From contig HG738140.1 of NCBI GenBank assembly GCA_000499405.2, positions 248,001-312,000 of the forward strand: DNA of 64,000 nt, in the 5' to 3' direction. This DNA is from Onchocerca volvulus (Eukaryota; Nematoda; Chromadorea; Rhabditida; Onchocercidae). This document shows, one piece after another, positions 13,401 through 26,200 of this stretch. The notes beneath the pieces are model-generated. The model made no database searches and was not told where the DNA came from. It worked only from the letters and a program-made list of their open reading frames with translations. The position numbers and the translations under genes are program-made. Each line of letters starts with the position of its first letter. The first letter of the stretch is position 1.

Positions 13401-16400
13401 CATATTATTCATGCAGTGATGTTAGTAACAATACACCTGTACTTTCCGGAAAGTAATGCTATGCTAATTGGATACAATTATTGACCAAAGAGAGTAAATC
13501 GAATCAATCAATCTAAACTAAAATTAAAATTATCCTGATTTGAAATTTAAATGATCGTTGATCTTGGCTGATCATTTTTTCATGTCGTTATATCTCGAAC
13601 ATTAGGCATAAGCTGTTGATTCACTTGCATTAAACGACATTATTCCTATAACTTTTTAAGATGGTCTTGTACTGTTGTCCAAATGTCATACTTTTGCTGC
13701 CATTCTCATCAAACCATCCTATCCAATTAATTTATGCGGCAGTTAGCTACAGTAATATGACATATATTATTTGATGTACAAGCGATGGCATCAAAGCTTA
13801 GAGTACGGGAGTTTATCCCCAAATAACTTTTCGAATTCTTTCTCGATGACTATAAATGACAGTTTATTTTAGTTACATTCGAAATCGAATAAACTATTGT
13901 GAGAGAGAAAGGGGCAGAAATGAAGCTTTCCTTTCGCTCGCTCGAAGCGATGTTTATTTTTCGCAAAAAAAAAAAAAAAAATGAAAATAAAATAAAATAG
14001 GAAAAGTGAAATAAAGGAGAATTCGGTATTTCATTTCCCAGAACTGTACATTGATTGTTGTGTGCAGCTGGCAGCATCTGGTTGATGGCTCTTCGACCGC
14101 CGCCGTTTATGGAACCAAAAATTGAAGCGAAAGGGTTGGATAGGACAACAAACTTTCCCTTTCCTTCCAAATGCATTTTTATTAGCTTTTTTGTCAGCTC
14201 TCGAACCACCAACCAGCTTTCTTCTCCCTTCGGCATATACGATTCAAATGACACAGACATTTCCTCTTCTCGGAGCCACAAAGAATAGTGTCTGGAAATA
14301 GAATCTTGCCAAAGAACTGTCTGTCAACCAGATACCTTTCATCCTGGTATCAGGTGTTAATGACATCTACACTTCTTGCAATTTAAAAGTACTTCGTTTA
14401 CTTATGTCATTTCCAGCTTGACTGAATTTTATTGATCTTCACCTATTCCGATTCACACTTTTAATATATTACATCATACTAATTTCCCTTTCCTAGTTCT
14501 TCTTTCCTCTCGAAATTCATGACTTTCCTATTTCAGAAATGCATAAGCGTGATAATGTTTGTGTCAGTTAGAAATGAAATTGTAATATAAATTCGAAATT
14601 TAGGTATAAAGTTTGATTCTTCTGCTCCTATTTGTTGATAGACACTTATTTTCAGAGATATATTTGAGACAACGTGACATCGGAAATGTCAAACTTATTG
14701 TGCATAAAATGATTCTGTTGCGACAGTAGAATAGTATCCATTAAATACGTATATTTTTTTCAATTAATAAAAGTATTTAAGAAGTAAATCATGGAAGAAA
14801 AGGAGCGTGAAATTAGTATTGTAAAATCTGGCTTGTCACATAACAGGCATGCTTGTTATATAATTATTAAACATCCGGAATCCCACTCAATGTGTTTTTT
14901 TCATCAATTTCATATGAATTCTCCAACAAAATTTGGTTGAAGCGAAATAAAAATAGGAACTAAAAATCTTTAAAATTTCTCCCTAACTGTTCATTTCTTA
15001 TAAAAGAAAGTTTCAAAATATCATATCTTTATTTCTACGGGAAAGTTCTTTTTTCTTAACCGCCAAATTACAAAGAATATAAAGAAGATTGGAATAAATG
15101 CTTTCAATTTTTTCATTGAAACATTCGTTTCTTAAAAAAAAAATGAAATTCATCTTTAGAAAATATCGATAAAGTGTTAGGAAAAAAAAGAGAGGATTTG
15201 ATAATTTTATTTAAATGTTTAATGATTACTACTCTTCAAAATATTTTCTTGTTTTTCAACTGAAAAAATCTGTTTGCGCATTAAAATTTTCAACAAACAA
15301 CTGTTTGACTTTCTATCCGATAAGTAAAGTTACTTTCCCTGAAGTCTCAATTCTGGACAATCCTTATTCTTCATTAAAATTTTCACAATTGATCGATGCT
15401 TCTTCACTTTCTCTTTTTCCGTTTTCAGTCTGCTTTCTTTTGATAAAGCATTCATTTTGCAGAGAAAATAAGATCGATTTGAAATTTGCTGGATAGCATC
15501 AATTTATTTTTATTTCCTGATTAGCTTTTTTCTTCGAAATATTCGCAAAAATAAATGTTGAGATTACATGCGTAACACTTTTTTTCTGAAATTTTTACAG
15601 TCTTCGACATCAGAGATCACTTTTCCATGTAATATTTCATGAAACGTTTATACGTTAATTGCATTTTATCTCAAATGATAACTTCATAGGAACAAAGAAA
15701 TTATTGACTGATACTTAAAAAAAGTGAGAATTAATCCGAACTTAATTTTTAACTGGAAAATTCTGTAATATTTTACTTGATAGGGGAAGTCTTGGAAGGA
15801 TTTTAAATAAAATAATTCATTCTAAGAGTACTGATACTGTTCCTGGTTGAAAATTTACGTCAGTAAATGTGATGTCGCGTGCTGAACATACGATTTATGG
15901 CATTAGGCCTGAAATTAGCACTTTCCATTCCCGAGTTTATTTAGGACTCATGAATTAGAAAGCTGTTTTTGAATGTGCCCAGTGATATTTTCGATATTAT
16001 TTGCCGGTTTGTTGATACTGCTAAAGCCACGCATGCATTTCAAATGATACTTGTTAAAAAGCGATATAAGCTTAAAAATTGTGCAAATTAGAAATTGATT
16101 CATTTCGTTCCACTAATGCCTTCCGATATTTCAATGCAAAGTTGACTGCTTGATGGATGAGCTCACGGAGACACTTTCACTCAAATCAGTCAACATCCAC
16201 ATTTCAATCCAGTGCTTTCAATTCAATTATTATTATGAACCATTTACAATTTCATTATCATTCTTATCACTTGTCTTTCCTTTTTTCTTTCTCTTCGACA
16301 TCTCACTATCGTTAGCAGTAGTGCCAATCAAAAAATCTTATCCCGAACATGCAAAAAGAATTGTTATAGGCATATTTTCCTTTTTAAAACAGTTTTGAAA

Positions 16401-19400
16401 TGGATTGCGAATTTAGTGTCGTTGTTTTCGTTATACGTTTCCGTTTGTTTAAAAAAACGCTTTCGAATTTCTCATTCTTTCTCTTATAGATTGAATATTC
16501 TTAAGGAATATTTCGAATTCTGTTCCTTTTCTCCGTCCTAATTATTATTATTATTATTATTATTAATTACTTTTTTCTCGAATATTCGTTACATCAAAAT
16601 TGCCGACGAATGACGCCATTGATGCCAACGACATTTTCATCAATATTGAAGAAAGGAGAGGGAACGGATGAAAAATAAGCAAGGAGAGTATAGCGGTGGA
16701 AAAAGGACATAATGAATTGATATAACAATCCTTATAATTATCTGTGAAAAACTATAAAGAAATTTAATCAGCTCATCTGGTCAATAATGAATTCAAAAGT
16801 AGAAGGGAAGGATGACTGATACACAATAAACTGGAGCATTTCGACCACCGGAATGTCATGCATATCTCATGTTTGACAACATAGTTTTTACGTCATTTCG
16901 TAGTACTAGCTGTGAATTTACTTGAAAAGGCTTTTTTTTTTTGAAAAAAAATTTTCTTTCGCAAATTTAAACTTAATTCCACTAAATTTCCATGCCTATG
17001 AGGAAAAATAAAAAATGTAGATAAATATTCTTGGCAATATCAGTTGATGGGAAATTTGTTTAATCCATCTAATTGAATAGGATAGTTTGAGTGCAGAGAA
17101 GAAATCATTCAAGCAAAAAATGCCTACTTCTGAATAATGCTTATTCATTTAAAATATAGCACGCCAATGGTGCTAGCTCGATTATTTACTTTTCACTCTT
17201 TTGCATTAACTATCATTGAACATTCTCCGTATTTACGAGTGAGACTTCATTCGATGTTTATCGATTCCAAGTTATCTGTTCGAATGAGTCTAATTACAGA
17301 TTCAACTAAGTCTGGAAGTACGTCTCGTCGTAATTACATTGACTTAAGATAATTGCTCTGAGTTGTTATTCTGGACAGATGAATTATTTGAAGTTGCAGC
17401 AGTAACGTGATGCTCCATTTTGGTAACACTGATAGATATCTTTTCCGGCAGTCTGTCATTCCTCGGGACCGTATCTATGGGTAAGGTAGGCTTACTGGAA
17501 TTTTCGATATTCTCTTCTGAAAGAAGGAATAAAATTGATCGCTTTTCAGTCTATGCGTGACACAACTATCCTCGAAAAAGGTGAACGAAATATTTTGTTT
17601 AATGTTTGAATTCGTTGACGTACTCTCTCTTGAATGGCTGGAAGAAATGCTGGGAAATGTCGGGGGGCGGGCCGAGAGGAGGCAAAAGGAATTGAATGAA
17701 TGTTGATGGCAATGCTGATGATATATTAGTAGACACATAGAAATTTCAAGTCTTCTGTTGTGTGTTTTGGATGGTGCTGAAATGTTCGCATCATCATTCC
17801 TCTCAGTCTACCTGCTGCCTACGGGAACTGAAAGAAGAGACTGGAGGAAAGATGATAATGATGATGATGATGCATATGGGGCAGGAGGAACAGGATGTCA
17901 CCGGTAGTTACCGATTATCGGTACCAATGCACCGAACGAAAGGTGTTTTCACAGTTTTGATTCTTCGTCATCCCGTTGCCGGATGAACAGAACGGATGGA
18001 TTCATTGGGATCGCAGGGAGTTTAGACGAGAAGCTTGATGGTGAGAGGGAGAAGTTAGTTGGATAGGTTGTAGGAATGCGATGGTATGGATGACAGTGAT
18101 GGCAATAATGGAAGATGAAATTTTACCACTCTTATACCTCTGTCCCATTGACTGTCATCCCCTCCTGTCACCCATCCTTCCTTGATCATTTTGTTATGTG
18201 TGCTTTGTACCTGTACAGTTGCTTGGTATTATATTTTCCCACCTTTTTTACAGCGGTATTTCCATCCTCAAAATATCACTTGACCGGTCATTTAGGAAGT
18301 TAAATGGCCATGCCATGAATTCATCATAATTGAGTGTGCAGGCTGTTTGTTGGCAAGAGGAGAAGGAAATTCTTTTCTGTTTTTTCTTTTCAAATTCAAC
18401 TGATTGATTAGAGAATTGTGGAAGTGTGCACCGTAGCAATCGTTACAAACATCCGTTACAACCATATGGCATCGGTGCAAATACAGGTTAGCTGTTTTCT
18501 TTTTCATTCCTTTGAATCTTTGTCACCATTTGCTAACAGCAGTGATAAGATGACACCGAAAAAATATGACAGAACACATTTTGAGAAGTGTTAAGATTTC
18601 AGATAAAAACTGAAAAGAATCATGTCAAGAAACAGACAATTCTGAATGCAACCTGAAAAACCATCAAATGAATTAAACGGAATTCTTTAATGATGCAAAC
18701 CTATTTTGGCGTATTGCTGTTCTGTTAAGCCACAATGTTATTAGCAAGCAGCACATCGCATAATGATTAGATTAGCCAGCGAATTCAAAAATTCCAAGAA
18801 ATATTAATGAAATTATATTTATTTAATCAAAAATAGCTGCCATTTAATAGTTGCAAATCAATTTTTTCATCTCTAAACAAGAAAAGAAAAGCAACCGACC
18901 GGAATGAAGGAATTATTATGGCATAAAAGTGATTTGATATTGATTGGTCGATTTTCGCTTTTCGTTTATTTTGGACTTTAAGAGAGAGAGAGAGAAGATA
19001 TTGAAATTCATTTTTCAAACAGGACATTTGCATCTCTTTTCAACATTTTCAATTAACAAGGGCTTTCTTCACTCTTACCGATGAATAACGTCGAATTTTA
19101 AGATTAAGCTATTTTAGCTGATGAGCCATTTTATAAAAACTCCTAAAAGCTTTTCTACTGGATGATAATAGGATGAGGAACGAGCCTTAATGGATATTCC
19201 TAAAGTAAAAACCTTCACTTATTATTTCTGTCTTTTAATTTCCACTTACTACTTTGAGCATTTCTAGTCGGATTTTAACAACCAAAGACATACTTGACAC
19301 TAATTTAGAAAAAAATTCCCCATCCGTCAATTTTAGATAGATGAAGGAAAAAGGAAGAAATGAAAAGGAGCAGGAAAGTAAGAAATGAAACAAGAAGCTT

Positions 19401-20252
19401 AGCCATTTCATTTCCATTGTCTCTTTTTTCCTTCAATATTTTTCTTCATCTACTGAAATTGCTTATTGATGTTAAATTCCCTTCGTCACATGTCCCTTCT
19501 TTATGTTTTGTATTAGATGGCTATTATGCCACAATGATCACTGATTTTTTTTTTTTTGATGTAAAGTCTGAACTTTTAGGTCAGAAATACATTAATTTAT
19601 TCGCAAGTTTTTGAAACAGAAAAATATGGGTGCATGAACTGTCTGATGTGATATTTATCCTTTAAAAGCCTTGGTAAGTAATTTCTCTTAATCAGTGAGG
19701 AAATTACTCATTTATTCGTGGAACTTCCACCTTATGGTACTTTGGACTTGATAGATTTCAGAACGTTCGCTAAATTCTTCGTTGTTAATTATGACCATGC
19801 CTTTTTCATTACTTACGATACCATTTGATGAAATTAGACTAGTTCTGAGCAAGAATTTAATTAAAGTAAGAATGAAAAGAAAGGAAAGATTGATTGTGAA
19901 GTCAAAATTGAAAGAGAAAAGTCGTTTGGTAGCGAATATTTTCAAATCTCTTGAAATTTCACTATATCCAAGATGAATAAGATTTTAGTAAGAATTTTCA
20001 TTATCACTACACAGACGGACATTTTCTTCGGGATTAAGAAGATACAAGTAAATCTTAGGATTATCTTTCTTATATTTTAGTGTATTACATCTCCGCATGC
20101 AATGTCATGTCGAACATGTCCGAGCATCAACAACTTCGCCAACATCGTAAAAATATAGGTCAGAAAAATAAGTATTTTAAAAAAGTTTGGAATATCATTT
20201 TAGTCTTCCATTCGCTCTCCATCTCTTATATTCCTAGTGAAATTTTTTGTTA

Positions 20253-20283
<31 letters not shown>

Positions 20284-23200
20284 CTTGTTGTTTCTACGAA
20301 TTCTTCACATCAAAGTATAGCTGATCTACTCCTGGACTTAGGGTAATGAAAAATGGTGATCATCAATGGATAATCACAATATGATTACTCGCTTATCATA
20401 ATCTACGTCAATCGATGAAATTGATTGTAATGAATGCGTCACAATGTTATCAGTCCATTTTCATCGTATTGTCGTCTTGTCTCTTCGATGAATATTTGGA
20501 ATATATTCATAGGTGACAATCGTTTTCCTTCTATTCTGAGCAAATATGATGCATTTTTTCTCACACCAATATTCAGTTTGCATTTGATTATTTTTATTAG
20601 CTTAATGTTCGAGGCTACCAGTAACTATGGTAATGGTGAGAAGGAGAGTAATAAGTTAGTCTTTGCATCACCAACCCATGCCCTCATTATTGTTGTTGTT
20701 TTAAAAAACTTGTTTCTTCTTTTGGAACATTTTCGAAGTTTTGTAGCTTGACCATAATTTAATATCCCTTTGGAATGATCTGTCCTTCACTTATTTTCTT
20801 TTAGCTTGATCCGGAGACGGCAGATATGCAGTTGGATAAGTGTAACCGTATGCAATCCGGCATAGTTTCCGTTAAGCTGATATATATCATGAAGCTCATA
20901 TTCACTGATGACTTATGCCATCTCAGTTTTTGCTGGTCATATCGATTATATTAGCAGTTTTTAATAATTTTTGATTTCATGAGAAATTTTTAGTTGTGTT
21001 GGGGAAAAAACGTGATATTTTGCAATTTCGTTGTAGTTTGTTCGGTTGGAGATCTTGCTATTGTGACCAGGCTAGATCAGCAATAGGTTTTATTGGATTA
21101 TACGATATTATACAATGATGAGAATGATACACGATAAATAATAAAAGATATCAATAGTCGTTTGAATATTCACTACGTTGTCATATTTCCCTTTTATGAA
21201 TGTCGTTCTCTCTCCGTTCCACCGCTTCTGTCGCTCATGCTGATCTGTCGATTGATTTGGATTGACCTGCTGCCGACATAGGCTTTGAGGCTTTGAAGAC
21301 ACTGATCTAGCTGACCCCCCGAAAAGTTTCTTTTCATAAAATCTGGTAATAGACGGGAGTTTACAACAAATTAATCAATCAAAATATTGAATACGAGACT
21401 AAGGATAAGACTGGAAATTCTCACAAGTTTCACTCCTTGTAGCATTCTTGATAGCTAACATCCTCATATTTCACACGATGCCCGCAAGCTCTCTTAGCAA
21501 ATCGGAAGATGAGAGAATAAAGGCCTTTGTGCCCAGATACAGATCAGTGATTCATTTGTCTGAGAAATATTACAAATTACTTCTACACAACATTTCGTTA
21601 TATTTATGTTATAAAATATTTCGGTTTTATTTTTCCAGATTTTTAGAATAAATATATCATCGTTCTTGAACTCTACTCTGTGTTCTCGGTATTACTACAA
21701 TTACCATCAGACGATTGAATTAATATCCATGAGTTAGATTTCTCGGAGGTCGAATATCAAATTCTATTTAATCAAAGTTTTTTTGAAATTTGAATTGATG
21801 AACCAAGAAAATTATGAATATTTTATAACGTTATCGTTGTTCGTCGATTACATTTTCAGTATTTCCTCTAACAGGCCAAATAGTGCTGCTGAGGCTCATT
21901 AAATAAGAAGGAAGGTAGTAAACCGTTGGGATGAATTTAAAGGAATTTATAAAAACTGCTGCCTGGTAATATGGCCACAAATAGAAGTAGTAATGAGGCA
22001 TTAATAGGCAAGCAAAAGCATTAGCAGTAATAATACGGGTAAATAATAGATGAGATAGGTGACATTAGGAAGGCAATACTGATCCGTTGTCAACGTGTCC
22101 CATTCATCCTTCTCTTCCTTTTTCCTTTCTCTCTTTTTTCTTCCTTTCATCCTTCGTCAACCCATGACGACACCTGGCTTCAACTTCCATTCCTCAATAT
22201 GCTTTTTGCCATTCCGTATTTCATATTTATCGAAATATTCCGCACACCTTTTCTTTCTCGATGTATCGCAAACAGAATAGTGATGCAATATAAAATGATA
22301 TCCTTTGGTTGTGATATGAATTGTTAGCTTTCCAAACGTTGCATAGATAATCTTAATCTGAAGTTGTTATGATATGCTGAATTTCTTACTTCAATATTCA
22401 ACAATAATGATTGGAATAATTAAGAGAACTAAGATCTTCAGAATGATAAGAGTTATAACTTATCAGATAAGTAATGGATATCATTTCCTCTATTGTAATA
22501 ATGAGCAACGATTCCAATGAATCATTAACCTTTCAAATCAGTAATTATTGCGGATTACTAATTGGTTTCTTTTTATTCTGAAGTAATAATTTGAAAAATC
22601 CTCGGATGCTTATATTTCCCTTGGTGTCCTATATGATCGATGGATAATTTGGACTGATTGATATTCATTCTTTTCGATTCATTTATATGTTTTATTGCTT
22701 TTGAAATACTAATGTCATTGTAAAGAGAAAGTGTAAAAAGGTATTCGTTCAATTATTCATTTTCAGTACTCATTTCCTCCATTTCCGGTCTGTTTTTCTT
22801 TTGCCATTCCTAGAAATAAGCTCTTCGCATGAAATCGGAGACAGTGGAGGCAGCAACAATCGAGCCATTCGAGCCGATATTTAATTAATAACAAGAACAG
22901 ACAGATGAGAATAGAAATAAAAATTTCAAATATGATCATAGTTGTCTGTTAGTAATCGGCTCTTCTCTCCCTTGATTTGCGTTATTTTGTAAATGAGAAA
23001 GCAAGTAATGAAATTAATTAAAAATAAAACCATAAAAGGCTGCAAGAGAAATTACTCATCGTTATTCATCTACAAACTTCGCTTCAGTGAGGGTTCAAAT
23101 GAAGTGATTCTGAAGTTCGATCTTTTCTTTTAAAACCATTTCTGCAAAAATAATATCTGTTATTGATAATAATGATCTCTCCTAATTGTAGCTTCTTTAT

Positions 23201-26200
23201 TTTTATTCCTTTTCATTTTCTCCTCTCTCTCTTTCTTTCTTTCTTATTCCATTCAAAAATTCAAAAATTTTATAGTGCCATAAGATCTTGCGATAAGAGT
23301 TTATGATTAGCTTTGGTTAATCTGTGCAGTGTGAAACATCTAGTAGCAAGTTGTACAAGTGTCATCATTTGCTGTGCTGGTAGTGATAATTTTGTACATT
23401 CAAAAATAAAAGTGCTCTTGAAAGAATGAATTGTTGTATAGGATCTGTCGACAAATGTTACCATCTTTTTTTTTTTTCTGAAGAAGCATTTTATTTCTTA
23501 AGAAAGCGAACAAGTTTAGAAGCTTACAACCTGATAATGCAATTATAATTTCATACAGCGCGTGGTGTCACTTTGGAAGAAGACTAACGTCAGTTCTGAA
23601 TCTCCTGTCGCGCTGAATCATTTTGATATACTTTGTTATATATTATATTGGATGTAACAATTTCCCATATGAAAACTTCCACCACGCATTTCATCGCAGA
23701 TGGGAAAGTAGCAGCGATATTCAACGGAGAATTGAATAAGTCAAGAAAGTTGGAAAATTGAGTTGTGGGGATGGATGAATAATGTAGCATTCGTTTGAAC
23801 AATCAAATCGTGTCATTGTGATCATCGACAAGTCACATCTGAATAATAACGAACACTTTTGATAATATATTTTTATCTGATATCTGTCTTTCATAAATCT
23901 TGCAAACATGTGATATAATGTTGAGCGTTTAAAACCTCTAACTTCTTCTCTCAACTTTGTTGCATTTCACATCTGACTTACTTACTTTCAAAAAACTTTC
24001 TCTTGCCACTTTTTCACTTCTTTTGCTTATTTTCAGTATTTGAATCCATTTTTCTCAAATTTAATTTCTTTTGTATTTGACGAAGAAAATAAAGATGCCA
24101 TTTTCTGAGCCTTACTTAAACATCAATAGGAAAACTGGAAATTATTATTGAATAATTTCCAGTTTTACTTTCTGACTATTTTCTATGAAGTATTCGTAAA
24201 TTCGTATGCTCAAAGTAAGTACTATTTTAGGAATGTTTTTGTAGTCATGAATTCTGCAAGGACAGCTGAGTAGATAAACGAATCAACGATTGAATTTAAA
24301 GCTTGTTCTGGAAGACTACTTAAAAAAAGAATTATGTAATTGGAGAATAGTGTTCACGAAGGACATTTTATAATAAAATATAAGGATGGATGAATTCAAT
24401 TCTAACAGTTTTGTTCACTAGGGCTTGGCTGATAGGAAATTGTGATGGTGATGCTTGTGATTTGAGATATTTCCTGAATGACATCATAGGATTATTATTT
24501 CATTGCGAATGTTCTTTGATCCATGGCTTATCATAGATTTTTCCATCTGGAAGCATTCACATTCTGTTATGCATATACATAAAATGTTTTTTAATTGCTA
24601 GATCATGCCTTCACCAGTCATTATCTCATTTCCTATTTTCTATTCAAAAATCTAGTTAATAATATTGCAAGTTTCTGAGAAAATGCATCAGAATTCATCT
24701 CCTTACTCATTTTTTCCAGTTTCGCGATACTTTCCTGCCATCTGACATACTCTTCCATAGCATGAGATGAACGGTAACTGTGAATCAGATATTCTCAGAA
24801 TGTTAGTCACGATGTTCAAAACTGAATTCAAGTTCTCTCTTGTCTGACAGTAATGACGGGTAATTGACACGCCGATCGAAGCGCTAAGATTTTCATCTAA
24901 AATTCAAGTAAATGACGATGTCTTTCATCTTCAGATTAATGGAATTTGATGAGAGATATAAAGTTATGCATACGCAAATGCGATTGAATTTCTATGAATG
25001 AATGGCTTTATCCATCACTGTTTGCATTTGACACTTAAAAGTCTTGGATGAAATATTCCGAAGATTGTTCAAGTTTTTAGCTGCCATTCGTGTTCTACTC
25101 GTTGAATAACGGGGTTGTTTACTAATAGGAACGTCCAGCAATAATTACATCGTCGAATGTCATCCAATGTCTACGAGTGACTTAAAATGAATGATCTTTT
25201 CTCTTTCCTTCAAAACGTCTCTTTGTTGACGATGCGATACATTTTGTGTTAAACGCCTATCCATGAACAAGAAATTAGTATCCGGTTTTCTCTCATTACT
25301 CTTCCAATTGCGAAGCAAATGGAATTATCATGGAATTGTTGCTAATTTAAATATTAACTGTTGTTTTCAGATACTTATTAGTAAATTAGTAAAAGTAAAT
25401 ATTTGTGTTTTCATCAAGTTATCAAGTTTATATAAATCACTCATTAAGTTATTCAGGTCACTTTCTTATCGACAGTTGAAGCAAGAACTGGCTTTGCAGG
25501 TGAATTTCTCATCTTCTGAGACGATTCAGCCTTCATTAAAAAGTCTCAAACAGCCATATCATACTCTTTATTCTCTCTTCAAGTAGCACTTCTTGGTACA
25601 GCACTTCTCTGTTTTTTCTCGTCTGAACTTTTCTGAAATTCCAGATGATTCATGCCGCCTCGCTCAATACATTTTCGCATTCTTTATATTATCTCTTCTC
25701 TCGGTGCCCTCTTCTTCGTCCTTTCTTTTGTCGCTAGAAAAGACCTTGAAATTGGAAAAAGAATGATTGTTCAGCAGAATTCATTTCTTCCCAAACATCA
25801 TGGCTTGATTATTTGGTTCTATATTATCATTCGTGGATGACCAACTTGGTGATGTCATCATATGGCGACACACTGAACCAATGGACATCTCACTTCAGAC
25901 TTTGGTTGGCCAAAACAAACTTTTGTTTTATGATACAGTCTCCATGTGTTAATGATGATTAATTTCTGATCCTAAACTGGAATATGCCATTTCTACTGCA
26001 TCATTATGAAATTTAAGGCTTTGACATCTTCTGGTTTGAAACCGTTACGCAGAATTTTTGTGAACCTTTTGTTTTCACTGCCAGCCTCATAGTTTTCAAG
26101 CAAGGCTCTAATTTATATTCCTTACTATGTACATAGAGATGTTTTGATTGATAAATCTAAAATAGTGTCCGCGAGAGAAGCAGAATCATATGTGTGAGTA

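Noticed and set aside
25263..25586. 107-codon plus-strand ORF
   Set aside because: Leu/Ser/Lys-rich with no domain; consistent with chance in the giant intron.
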